DNA of 64,000 bases. Origin: Neobacillus rhizophilus (lineage in GTDB: Bacteria > Bacillota > Bacilli > Bacillales > Cytobacillaceae). Location of the stretch: the NCBI RefSeq assembly GCF_018343535.1, contig NZ_JAGYPF010000003.1, forward strand, positions 310,001 through 374,000, written 5' to 3'. Of the stretch, positions 25,236-33,085 are shown piece after piece. Numbering within the stretch: the first letter of the stretch is position 1; each line of letters starts with the position of its first letter. The translations under genes and the position numbers were made by a program. The notes beneath the pieces were generated by a model. That model was not told where the DNA came from and ran no database searches. It saw only the letters and a list, made by a program, of their open reading frames with translations.

Positions 25236-25862
25236 ATGAATAAATGGATAGATATTTCGCAGCGGCTGGATAACAATATTGTCGTTTGGCCGGGGGATAC
25301 CCCTTTCTCATATAAGGTAAGCTGGAGCATGGAGGAAAGCGGCTCCTGCAATGTCGGCGAAATCACAATGAGTGCCCACACCGGCACCCACATTGATGCT
25401 CCATTCCATTTTGATAATGATGGAAAAAGGGTTATTGATTTGGATATTAATTTGTATATTGGCCCGGCGCGGGTTGTTCATTTGCCGAATGTGGCGAAAA
25501 TAGGAGGTAAGGAGCTTAATGGTGTGGATTTGGGAGGCGTTGAGCGACTTTTAATTCGGACTGATGCTTGGTCAGATCGTCGTGCGTTTCCTAGTTCAAT
25601 TCCCCCGGTAGAGCCTGGGTTGGCGGCGTATCTTTCTGAGCGGGGTGTACGACTGCTTGGACTCGATTTACCATCCGTGGACGCTATTGATAGTAAAGAG
25701 CTTTCCGCTCACCATGAGCTTACTCGCTGCGGGATTCATATTTTAGAGGGATTGGTCTTGGATGAGGTGGAGCCAGGGGATTATGAGTTGGCTGCTCTGC
25801 CGCTGCCATTGGTGGAGGCAGATGGAAGTCCGGTGCGGGCTGTGATTCGGAAATTAAGATAA
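25236..25862 (+). CDS. kynB: Kynurenine formamidase (arylformamidase)
   Basis: 208-residue cyclase-family metal hydrolase; converts N-formylkynurenine to kynurenine and formate. Metal motif HTGTHIDAPFHF (H-x-G-T-H-x-D-x-P-x-H) is complete; the WPGDTPF and LGLDLPSVD segments are typical. Closes the operon, whose end product is anthranilate. Followed by a terminator and then the long repeat array. Confidence 0.95.
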   Translation: MNKWIDISQRLDNNIVVWPGDTPFSYKVSWSMEESGSCNVGEITMSAHTGTHIDAPFHFDNDGKRVIDLDINLYIGPARVVHLPNVAKIGGKELNGVDLGGVERLLIRTDAWSDRRAFPSSIPPVEPGLAAYLSERGVRLLGLDLPSVDAIDSKELSAHHELTRCGIHILEGLVLDEVEPGDYELAALPLPLVEADGSPVRAVIRKLR

Positions 25863-25869
25863 GAAGAAT

Positions 25870-25898
25870 CCCTGCCGTTTGGCAGGGTCTTTTCTTTT
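25870..25898 (+). terminator. Terminator of the kyn operon
   Basis: CCCTGCC-GTTT-GGCAGGG followed by TCTTTTCTTTT. Confidence 0.9.
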
Positions 25899-25904
25899 AT
25901 GTGA

Positions 25905-26712
25905 GCAGGGTTGCGGTATTTTTACCCGTAACAGTCTTATTTTTGTTAAAAGGTAAAAATAGAAGGTTTATTTTTACCGTTCCATCCTCCATTTTCAAGG
26001 TTCGGGCAAAATACCGGGCTTATTCTTCCCGTTCTAGCCTCTATTTTCAAGGTTCGGGCAAAATACCGGGCTTTATTTTCCTGTTCCATCATCCATTTTC
26101 AGGTTTTGGGCAAAATAGCAGGCTATATTTTTACCGTTCTACTCAAAATTTTCATGTTTCGGGCAAAATAGCGGCCTTATTTTTACCGTTCCACTCAAAA
26201 TTTTCATGTTTCGGGCAAAATAGCGGCCTTATTTTTACCGTTCTACTCAAAATTTTCATGTTTCGGTCAAAATAGCGGCCTTATTTTTACCGTTCCACTC
26301 AAAATTTTCATGCTTCGGGCAAAATAGATGCCTTATTTTTACCGTTCCACTCAAAATTTTCATGTTTCGGGCAAAATAGCGGCCTTATTTTTACCGTTCT
26401 ACTCAAAATTTTCATGTTTCGGGCAAAATAGATGCCTTATTTTTACCGTTCCACTCAAAATTTCATGCTTCGGGCAAAATAGATGCCTTATTTTTACCGT
26501 TCCACTCAAAATTTTCATGTTTCGGGCAAAATAGCGGCCTTATTTTTACCGTTCTACTCAAAATTTTCATGTTTCGGGCAAAATAGCGGCCTTATTTTTA
26601 CCGTTCCACTCAAAATTTTCATGCTTCGGGCAAAATAGAGGCCTTATTTTTACCGTTCCACTCAAAAATTTCACGTTTCGGGCAAAATAGCAGGCTTTGT
26701 TTTTCCCGTTCA
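25905..26712. repeat. 52-bp tandem array 1 (about 15 units)
   Basis: Anchors ACCGTTC occur at a 52-bp spacing from about 25927 to 26707 (two or three units of 51 or 53). Central units are nearly identical; the first four and the last are diverged, as in an array that homogenises from the middle. Each unit has an inverted repeat around AAAATA-GCGGCCT-TATTTT extended by CGG/CCG, and the loop (GCGGCC, GATGCC, GAGGCC, GCAGGC) is the most variable part. 52 is not a multiple of 3, and no gene signal supports the stop-free frames that cross it. Occupies the gap between kynB and the metG T-box. Confidence 0.92.
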
Positions 26713-26740
26713 ATACTTAAAGCCCATTTTCAAATATTCA

Positions 26741-26769
26741 TTGATTTTGAAAAATTTACCCTTTATAAT
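26741..26769 (+). promoter_or_regulatory. Promoter of the T-box-metG unit
   Basis: TTGATT (26741-26746), 17-bp spacer, TATAAT (26764-26769), about 25 bp before the first T-box stem. Confidence 0.75.
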
Positions 26770-26794
26770 AAATCCAATATATTCATCATAAGCG

Positions 26795-27088
26795 ATGATG
26801 AGGAAAAGTAAAATGACGATACTTTCACCAGAGAGCTTCGGGAGCTGAAAAGAAGCAAAGTGACTCATTTGAACAATGGCCTCTGAGCTCCGTCCTGAAC
26901 GTTACTCCCTGTAACTAGTAGGCTACGGCGAGAGTTGGTACTCGTTATCAAAACCACAGTATCGAACATCAACGTTCCGTACTTGCAGAGACTGATTGCG
27001 TGAGCAGTTAGTAAATTAAGGTGGTACCACGGGATATTAATATAACCCCGTCCTTATCTATTTTCTATGGATAAGGGCGGGGTTTTTT
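26795..27088 (+). promoter_or_regulatory. T-box riboswitch with Met (AUG) specifier
   Basis: Stem I landmarks AGAGAGC (26830) and GAACAATGGCC (26871), with ATG at 26876-26878 placed six bases before GAG as in other T-box specifier loops; T-box AAGGTGGTACCACGGG (27018-27033); terminator CCCCG...GATAAGGGCGGGG plus T run (27044-27088). Uncharged tRNA-Met should stabilise the antiterminator and switch on metG. Choice of AUG over the overlapping AAU rests on spacing and on the downstream gene. Confidence 0.92.
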
Positions 27089-27114
27089 GTTTTTCAAAAA
27101 AGGAGGTAATTGAA

Positions 27115-28749
27115 ATGAATGTATTTATTGGAGGAGCATGGCCGTATGCGAATGGATCGCTGCATCTCGGTCATATCGCAAGCCTTTTGCCGGGCGATAT
27201 TTTGGCCCGTTACTATCGGCAACGAGGAGAAAATGTATTGTACGTTTCTGGAAGTGACTGCAACGGGACACCGATTGCTATCCGCGCCAAACAGGAAGGT
27301 GTTTCCCCAAAGGAAATTGCCGACCGCTACCATAACGAGTTCGACGACAATTTTAAAAGGCTAGGATTTTCATACGATTGCTACACGAGAACAGATTCAG
27401 AGCACCACCATAAAACGGTTCAGCAAATTTTCTTGGATCTCATCAACAATGGCTATATTTATAAAAAAGAAATCGAGCAAACGTATTGTGAATCCTGCGA
27501 GCAGTTTCTTCCTGACCGATACGTCGAGGGGATTTGTCCCAATTGCGGTCAGCCATCACGCGGCGACCAATGTGATTATTGCTCCACCATGCTGGACCCA
27601 ATCGACCTATTAGAGAAAAAGTGCAAGCTATGCGGGAATACTCCGGCCATCAGGCAAACGGAGCACTTCTATTTTTCATTAACAAAATTCAAAGAACCGC
27701 TCACAAACTTGGTTTCCAGAGCTAAAAAGAATGCTGCCTGGCGGCAGAATGCTATCCAATTAACAGAAAGATATATCAACGAAGGACTGCAAGACCGGGC
27801 TGTATCCAGAGATTTACCTGTGGGAATCAGCGTACCCGTAAAAGGATATGAAGAGAAAAAAATCTATGTTTGGATTGAGGCAGTCTCGGGGTATTATTCC
27901 GCCAGCAAAAAATGGGCCTTGGATTCCGGAAAAAACGATTCAAAATTTTGGAGTGAGGACGCCATTTCTTATTATGTGCACGGAAAAGATAATATTCCTT
28001 TTCATAGCATCATTTGGCCAGCGATTTTACTAGGCATTCAAAACAAAAAGCTTCCTGACCATATTGTTTCGAATGAATATTTAACGCTTGAAAAGAAAAA
28101 GATTTCGACCAGCCGCAATTGGGCTGTTTGGGTGCCGGACATATTGGAAAAATACCATCCCGATTCGCTTCGTTATTTTTTAACAATAAACGCCCCTGAG
28201 AATCGGGATACTGATTTTTCTTGGAGGGAATTTATTTATAGCCACAACTCCGAGTTGCTTGGCGGGTATGGGAACCTGGTCAATAGGACGTTGAAGTTTA
28301 TTGAAAAATATTACGGAGGCCATATACCAATTGGTTCTATTAAACCTGATATTCACGCCAAAATAAAAAAGGCCTATCAGACGGTTGGTAAGAGTATTGA
28401 AGGCGGGCATTTCAAACAGGCATTAGAAGAGGTTTTCAGTCTCGTCCGATTAACGAATAAATATTTTGACGAACAAAAGCCATGGAAACAAATTGCTGAA
28501 AATAAAAGCGAATGCGACCAAACCATTTTCAATTGTACGATCGTCATATTGAATTTAGCGCAATTATTAGCACCGTTTTTGCCGTTCTCCAGCAAAGAGA
28601 TCAATCAGATGTTTGCTCGTTCCGAGTTTACATGGGAATCTACCGACTCTGTCCCGGACAAAATTACTGGAGTGAAGCCATTATTTGAACGAATTGACGT
28701 GAAGGCAATTCAAGATGAATTAGAAAAATTAAATACCCAATCCAATTAA
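27115..28749 (+). CDS. metG: Methionyl-tRNA synthetase, short second type
   Basis: 544 residues; class I synthetase with HIGH variant HLGH in [23 protein letters not shown] variant KISTS, and four Cys-x2-Cys knuckles (CESC, CPNC, CDYC, CKLC) for two zinc ions. The usual Bacillus MetRS is about 650-660 residues with a C-terminal EMAPII/Trbp111 tRNA-binding domain, missing here. This layout matches the MetRS2 group found as an extra copy in some Bacillus and streptococci, where it gives resistance to MetRS inhibitors; that role is inference. AAGGAGG precedes the ATG at 27115. Controlled by the T-box. Confidence 0.93.
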   Translation: MNVFIGGAWPYANGSLHLGHIASLLPGDILARYYRQRGENVLYVSGSDCNGTPIAIRAKQEGVSPKEIADRYHNEFDDNFKRLGFSYDCYTRTDSEHHHKTVQQIFLDLINNGYIYKKEIEQTYCESCEQFLPDRYVEGICPNCGQPSRGDQCDYCSTMLDPIDLLEKKCKLCGNTPAIRQTEHFYFSLTKFKEPLTNLVSRAKKNAAWRQNAIQLTERYINEGLQDRAVSRDLPVGISVPVKGYEEKKIYVWIEAVSGYYSASKKWALDSGKNDSKFWSEDAISYYVHGKDNIPFHSIIWPAILLGIQNKKLPDHIVSNEYLTLEKKKISTSRNWAVWVPDILEKYHPDSLRYFLTINAPENRDTDFSWREFIYSHNSELLGGYGNLVNRTLKFIEKYYGGHIPIGSIKPDIHAKIKKAYQTVGKSIEGGHFKQALEEVFSLVRLTNKYFDEQKPWKQIAENKSECDQTIFNCTIVILNLAQLLAPFLPFSSKEINQMFARSEFTWESTDSVPDKITGVKPLFERIDVKAIQDELEKLNTQSN

Positions 28750-28777
28750 AAAAGCTAGCCTTCGCTAGCTTTTTTTA
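28748..28777. terminator. Bidirectional terminator, metG / murG
   Basis: AAAAAAGCTAGC-CTTC-GCTAGCTTTTTTT, perfect stem between convergent genes. Confidence 0.92.
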
Positions 28778-29839
28778 TCTATATTTATTGATTTCCGTAA
28801 CCAGCGTCTGCAGGGCTTCCCCTTGCTGTGAACGCTTCATATTCTGGCGGATCTCCGCACTTTTTTGGTCAAGCTCTTCCAGATGTTTCAAAAGCGATTC
28901 ACTAGTTAATTGTTCTTCTTCAAGGGTGAATGAGAATCCTTTTTGCGCAAAGGCTTTTGCATTTAAAATCTGGTCGCCCCTGCTTTGCTGCAGACCGAGT
29001 GGAATAATTAACATCGGGATATTTAATGCCAAAAATTCAAAAATGGCATTGGAGCCTCCCCTTGTAATTACCAGGTCTGTTGCTGCTAAAATATCCGAGA
29101 GCTCTTCATGTACATATTCAAATTGCTTGTACCCTGGAACGCCTTCAAGGCTGGGATCAAGATTATTTTTCCCACACAAATGAGCAATTTGGTACTTTAC
29201 CGTCAGCTCTTTTAGCGAGCCTCTTACTGCCTCATTGATCTTTCTTGCCCCCAGGCTTCCACCCATAATGGTCAGAATCGGCCGGCCGCTATGGAATCCT
29301 AGGGAGCGTTTCCCCTTGTCCGCCGAGCCCTCTAAAATTTCCTTCCTTATTGGTGAGCCAATGGCCTTCACTTTACCTTTCGGAAAATATTTTTCCGTCT
29401 CTTCAAAGGATGTAAAGATTTTGTTCGCAAACCGTTGGGAAATCTTATTCGCCAGACCCGGAGTCATATCACTTTCATGGATAAAGATCGGGATTTTTAA
29501 AGAACTGGCTGCAATTATGACCGGAACAGACACAAATCCACCTTTCGAAAACACCAAATCGGGCTTTAATTTTTTCAAAACCCTTCTTGCCTCTAGGCAG
29601 CCCTTCAACACTCGGAAGATATCCTTAACATTTTCAAAATCAATATACCTTCTCAGCTTCCCGCTGCTTATTCCATAATACGGGACTCCGATTTTTTCAA
29701 TTAATTCCTTTTCAATGCCCTTTTTGGAGCCAATATATTTTATATCCCAGTCATCTCTTATCTCACTGATGATGGCGAGATTTGGTGTAACATGGCCTGC
29801 GGTACCCCCGCCTGTAAAAACAATCGTCTTTTTCGACAT
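28775..29839 (-). CDS. murG: UDP-GlcNAc:lipid I N-acetylglucosaminyltransferase, MurG-like paralogue
   Basis: 354 residues, GT28 fold. N-terminal G loop FTGGGTAGHVTPNLA, lipid/acceptor-side HESDMTPGLANK, C-terminal donor site GGSLGAR, TRGGSNAIFE, and LGLQQSRGDQ. Makes lipid II on the cytoplasmic face of the membrane. It lies outside any mur/fts cluster, next to a synthetase that is itself an alternative form, so it is probably a second MurG; bacilli of the cereus group also carry two. Own ribosome site TAGGAGG. Confidence 0.9.
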   Translation of the reverse strand: MSKKTIVFTGGGTAGHVTPNLAIISEIRDDWDIKYIGSKKGIEKELIEKIGVPYYGISSGKLRRYIDFENVKDIFRVLKGCLEARRVLKKLKPDLVFSKGGFVSVPVIIAASSLKIPIFIHESDMTPGLANKISQRFANKIFTSFEETEKYFPKGKVKAIGSPIRKEILEGSADKGKRSLGFHSGRPILTIMGGSLGARKINEAVRGSLKELTVKYQIAHLCGKNNLDPSLEGVPGYKQFEYVHEELSDILAATDLVITRGGSNAIFEFLALNIPMLIIPLGLQQSRGDQILNAKAFAQKGFSFTLEEEQLTSESLLKHLEELDQKSAEIRQNMKRSQQGEALQTLVTEINKYR

Positions 29840-30019
29840 TTCTGCCTCCTACAATCTTTGCATAATAGAATAATTATATGAAATTGTTGAAGGCAATACC
29901 ATCTTTTAGAATTTTATTTTTTCAACAGATAAAGATATTTCGGTATAATTCCATACTTGTCCAGTTCAAAAAATAAACCCTTTGAATACATTGTAGTACC
30001 TGAAAAAGGAGGTGAGGTT

Positions 30020-30106
30020 ATGTACGGCATGGGCAACAGTTTCGTATTGATTGTCGTTCTGTTCATCCTTTTGATTATTGTAGGAACAAGCTTCATGGGA
30101 TACTAA
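30020..30106 (+). CDS. YjcZ-family sporulation peptide
   Basis: 28 residues: short polar start (MYGMGNSF), one hydrophobic helix (VLIVVLFILLIIVG) and a GTSFMGY end, the hallmark of YjcZ-like peptides of Bacillus spores. AAAGGAGGTGAGG before the ATG is a near-perfect ribosome site, and a terminator follows. Too short for standard gene calling. An incomplete sigma-E/G-like -10 (CATACTT near 29951) lies upstream but is weak. Confidence 0.85.
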   Translation: MYGMGNSFVLIVVLFILLIIVGTSFMGY

Positions 30107-30146
30107 TTCTGTTTGGACAACCCTCCTAAACATCCAACCGTTTTGA

Positions 30147-30175
30147 AGCGTGGCAGCCACCACGCTCCTTTTTTC
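30147..30175 (+). terminator. Terminator of the YjcZ-like gene
   Basis: AGCGTGG-CAGCCA-CCACGCT then CCTTTTTTC. Confidence 0.85.
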
Positions 30176-30195
30176 ATTTTATTAGGATAAGGACG

Positions 30196-30226
30196 AAAAA
30201 GACCAAACCTGGGATTTGGTCTTTTT
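30196..30226. terminator. Bidirectional terminator
   Basis: AAAAAGACCAAA / TTTGGTCTTTTT stem; serves the minus-strand VWA-like gene. Confidence 0.85.
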
Positions 30227-30233
30227 AACGATT

Positions 30234-30644
30234 TTAGGCCACTTTAATTGCTTTGCCAAACGGCACTCTTGGAAGGAATACGCCCGGTACAAGCCAAAAC
30301 ATTTCATAATCGAACTTTTCTATGTCTTCGGAAAAAAAGCCGGTGACATCGGTAATATAAAACAGCGTATCAATTTGTTCTTGCTTCGCCCACTCAAGAA
30401 CTAATGTATAGGAGGATTTCCCGTGAGAATACCATTTAATCGTGTCGCTCTTCACCGGAGAAATGCTCCTTATTTTAAAATCTGCTTGAACCAAAATCGT
30501 ATCGGGTTTGACTGTTTCAAACAGTTTGACTATGTTATTGATGAGAATCGTTGGGGCATCATTACTGGAAGTGTCCACTGCCAAGGCCACCTTTTTATCC
30601 TGACGCTCCTGAATCATCGAAAGAATCCGCTTATGCCATTTCAT
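30234..30644 (-). CDS. Stand-alone VWA-like domain (DUF2201 C-terminal type)
   Basis: 136 residues. VALAVDTSSND is a degenerate MIDAS (D-x-S-x-S), followed by a QADFKIRSI strand and FYITDVTGFF, matching the VWA-like C-terminal domain that normally ends the ~400-residue DUF2201 metallopeptidase-like proteins. The N-terminal peptidase-like half is absent, but AAAGGGGGA precedes the ATG, so this looks like a real short gene and not a truncated tail. Usual partners (MoxR ATPase) are not present. Function unknown. Confidence 0.65.
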   Translation of the reverse strand: MKWHKRILSMIQERQDKKVALAVDTSSNDAPTILINNIVKLFETVKPDTILVQADFKIRSISPVKSDTIKWYSHGKSSYTLVLEWAKQEQIDTLFYITDVTGFFSEDIEKFDYEMFWLVPGVFLPRVPFGKAIKVA

Positions 30645-30837
30645 ACCGTTTCCCCCTTTGCAATATTCAAGCGACCGCTATTATTTTCGGTAATCGAGAA
30701 TCGGTTTATGATTGGATAAATACGGCAGTAACTTGCATAATGGCGCAGATTTCAGGCGAAAAATTATACCCATCATTTAAATTTTTTTGTCGATTATTTG
30801 AGAGGCTTAATGGCGAAAATACTTCATGAACATGTTT

Positions 30838-31140
30838 TCAATCTCGAGATTCATACCGTTCGCGACAGGTAAATGAGGTTTTCATCTTCATAAAATCATA
30901 CATTAGCGCCGCTTTTCTTCCTTTATCTGTATGTCGATTTCGTTTGTGGCGCAGGCAATCCATGAATCCAAAATCACAGTGACATGGGTCAATTCCACGT
31001 TTTAGGCAATTGTCATGCCACTGACAACATTCATCAACATCATTAATGGGGGCACCCGGCCCGCTGCAACCTGGACCTCACCAGCGGTAACCAGGGAATA
31101 TACATAAGCCAAATGGATTTCTTCGTCCGCCGTTATGCAA
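30838..31140 (-). pseudogene. Phospholipase-A2-like protein, interrupted by one TGA
   Basis: From a TTG at 31140 (GGGAGGTG ten nt before) the minus strand encodes a ~100-residue protein: RRNPFGLCIFPGYRW, then TGA (31078-31080), then GPGCSGPGAP...VDECCQWHDNCLKRG, the calcium loop and CC-x2-HD-x-C catalytic motif of the PLA2 superfamily, and a Cys/His-rich end. Reading frame is intact on both sides of the single stop, and no start codon follows it before the motif. Either a recent nonsense mutation or a base error; similar small proteins occur in other bacilli. Confidence 0.72.
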
Positions 31141-31246
31141 AAAATTTGCACCTCCCTCAAAAGGTTGTCCTATAATACTAAAATATGTGTAACCATTGAA
31201 AAGGTATTGGCGCATTTACTACTATTTTACATTTTCAGAGATTGCA

Positions 31247-31281
31247 AAAAAACGCCTGGAGCTTCTTCCAGGCGATTTTTT
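31247..31281. terminator. Hairpin with T runs on both strands
   Basis: AACGCCTGGA / TCCAGGCG stem flanked by A6 and T6. It lies upstream of the broken PLA2-like gene and downstream of no obvious gene; the rest of 31141-31400 shows nothing coding. Confidence 0.75.
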
Positions 31282-31402
31282 GTCAAAATATTAACAATGT
31301 TTTACAAACCTCACAATTGTAGTTTTACCTTAATTCTTGGTAATTTTTTCAGACTAATCTAATTAAACAAGGACCTATTTTTTCAAAGTTCGCCATAATA
31401 AA

Positions 31403-31437
31403 AAGGCGCCTGACACCATAAAAGTATCAGACACCTT
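31403..31437 (-). terminator. Terminator of the symporter gene, built from a GGCGCCTGACACC element
   Basis: Minus strand AAGGTGTCTGATAC pairs over 14 positions (some G-U) with GTGTCAGGCGCCTT, then TTTTTATT. The interspersed element (31405-31417) forms one arm. Confidence 0.78.
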
Positions 31438-31452
31438 GATTTATTATTACCA

Positions 31453-32709
31453 CTATGCCACTAATTCTTTTACCTCGTCATCAACCTTATGGCCTTCCCA
31501 TCTTGAGATTACGATGGCAGCCAAAGAGTTGCCGACGATATTGACGCAAGTCCGTGCCATGTCTAGAATACGGTCAATCCCGGCGATGAAGGCAAGACCT
31601 TCTACTGGGATACCCACCGTTCCCAAAGTGGCAAGAAGAACAACGAATGATACACCTGGAACCCCGGCAATCCCTTTAGAGGTAATCATCAATACCAGCA
31701 CCAACGTAATTTGGTGGCCGATGCTCATATGGATTCCGTACATTTGTGCAATAAACAACGCCGCAATAGCTTGGTACAAGGTAGAACCATCGAGATTAAA
31801 GGAATAGCCCGTTGGTATAACGAAGGAGGTAATCGCCTTTGGACAGCCGAGTTTCTCCATTTTTTCCATAATTTTTGGAAGAACCGTTTCCGAGCTTGCT
31901 GTAGAATAACCTAATAATAGTTCGTCTTTCAAATATTTCAATAGCTTAAAGATATTAAAACCGACTATTTTAGCTGTTAATCCTAAGACCACTAAAATAA
32001 AGAACGCCATGGCACCGTACACAACGATGACCAATTTCCCTAAAGGAATTAGCGAAGATAACCCAAATTTTGAAACCGTTACACCAATTAAGGCAAATAC
32101 ACCAATTGGAGCAACCTTCATAATTTGATTGGTCACATAGAACATAGCATCAGCTGTTCCCTTGAAGAAATTGATTATCGGGGTTCCTTTTTCCCCAATA
32201 GCGGCAACGCCCAATCCGAACATGACGGAGAAGAAGATGATCGCTAACATATCACCGTTCGCTAATGACTGCATGATATTGGTCGGAACAATATTGACAA
32301 AAGTATCAACCATTGAATGGGTTTCTGTTGTTTTGGCAGTTTCCACATACGTGTTAATGTCAGTTTTAGTTAAGTGAGAACGGTCAACGCCAGTCCCTGG
32401 ATGGAAGATGTTACCGGCCAAAAGACCAACAACAATGGCAATTGTCGTAATGATTTCAAAATATAGCAGCGTTTTGCCGCCGAGTTTCCCTAAAGATTTC
32501 ATATCACCGGTACCGGCAACCCCTACTATGATACTCGAAACCACAATTGGTACAACAATCATTTTAATTAACCGAATAAAAACGTTTCCAATTGGCTGTA
32601 AGTAATCAGCAATATGCGGGTTTCCATAGAAAATGGCACCAACAATAATACCAAGCACTAAACCAATGAAGATTTGCCAAGCCAAGCTAATTCTTTTCAT
32701 AACATGCAC
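31453..32709 (-). CDS. Glutamate/dicarboxylate:proton/sodium symporter (GltP/DctA family)
   Basis: 418 residues, DAACS family. Eight TM helices plus two re-entrant hairpins; STASSETVLP (HP1), the NLDGSTLYQAI segment of TM7, and GIAGVPGVSFV (HP2) carry the substrate and Na+ residues. Likely imports glutamate/aspartate or C4-dicarboxylates; specificity cannot be read off. ATG at 32709 has AAGGAG 6 nt upstream; a second ATG three codons on is possible. Promoter at 32811-32839. Confidence 0.92.
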   Translation of the reverse strand: MHVMKRISLAWQIFIGLVLGIIVGAIFYGNPHIADYLQPIGNVFIRLIKMIVVPIVVSSIIVGVAGTGDMKSLGKLGGKTLLYFEIITTIAIVVGLLAGNIFHPGTGVDRSHLTKTDINTYVETAKTTETHSMVDTFVNIVPTNIMQSLANGDMLAIIFFSVMFGLGVAAIGEKGTPIINFFKGTADAMFYVTNQIMKVAPIGVFALIGVTVSKFGLSSLIPLGKLVIVVYGAMAFFILVVLGLTAKIVGFNIFKLLKYLKDELLLGYSTASSETVLPKIMEKMEKLGCPKAITSFVIPTGYSFNLDGSTLYQAIAALFIAQMYGIHMSIGHQITLVLVLMITSKGIAGVPGVSFVVLLATLGTVGIPVEGLAFIAGIDRILDMARTCVNIVGNSLAAIVISRWEGHKVDDEVKELVA

Positions 32710-32810
32710 CTCTCCTTGTTGAAATTAAAACTGCATAGAGGAATTTTTCATTTTACCTCTTTACTTTCAAAAAACAAATGAAGATAATCACAATTCCTTC
32801 GCCTAATATA

Positions 32811-32839
32811 ATTTTATTTTTAAATTGTATTTAAATCAA
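32811..32839 (-). promoter_or_regulatory. Promoter of the symporter gene
   Basis: On the minus strand TTGATT (32839-32834), 17-bp spacer, TAAAAT (32816-32811). Confidence 0.65.
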
Positions 32840-32946
32840 TGGCAAAGTGATACCATTTTTATCTAAACCATTTGGACTATTTTGAAAATATAACTATTTC
32901 ACAATATCAATTAACTATGTAAATTGAACTATAACATAAATGAAAA

Positions 32947-33041
32947 CTCGCCGATTGGCGAGTCCGATAGGACGAAGACAGAGGCGTAGTTGAATTTATG
33001 CGTTAGTAAAGTATAAATTTGTGAAAATTTATACTTTACTA
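32947..33041 (+). other. Structured intergenic segment with lysine-riboswitch-like core and a 17-bp perfect inverted repeat
   Basis: ACTCGCC-GATT-GGCGAGT hairpin, then GAAGACAGAGGCG...TTAGTA, which resembles the 5' core of the lysine riboswitch (GA-AGAGG-GC...AGUA), then TAGTAAAGTATAAATTT and its exact complement (33005-33041, loop 4 nt). The remaining riboswitch helices are absent and no plus-strand gene follows, so this is at best a relic. Confidence 0.35.
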
Positions 33042-33047
33042 TTAGCC

Positions 33048-33073
33048 AAAAAAGAACTCTGTTGCCAGAGTTC
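33048..33073 (-). terminator. Terminator of the alpha/beta-hydrolase gene
   Basis: GAACTCTG-GCAA-CAGAGTTC on the minus strand followed by TTTTTT. Confidence 0.88.
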
Positions 33074-33085
33074 CGTTCAGTTTAT

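Noticed and set aside
25901-26534. Two long open frames across array 1 that look like repeat proteins
   Set aside because: The 52-bp period is not a multiple of three, the frames change at each unit, and there is no ribosome site; they exist only because the repeat lacks stops.
25905-26712. CRISPR array
   Set aside because: Units are 52 bp with no unique spacers of constant length between conserved repeats, and no cas genes are near. The same holds for the arrays at 45.8 and 50.7 kb.
30650-30837. Plus-strand frames opposite and beyond the VWA-like gene
   Set aside because: They shadow the minus-strand gene and have no ribosome site; nothing else is supported there.
31078-31080. TGA as selenocysteine in the PLA2-like gene
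   Set aside because: No SECIS-like hairpin was seen after it and no sel genes are known here; a nonsense mutation or base error is simpler.
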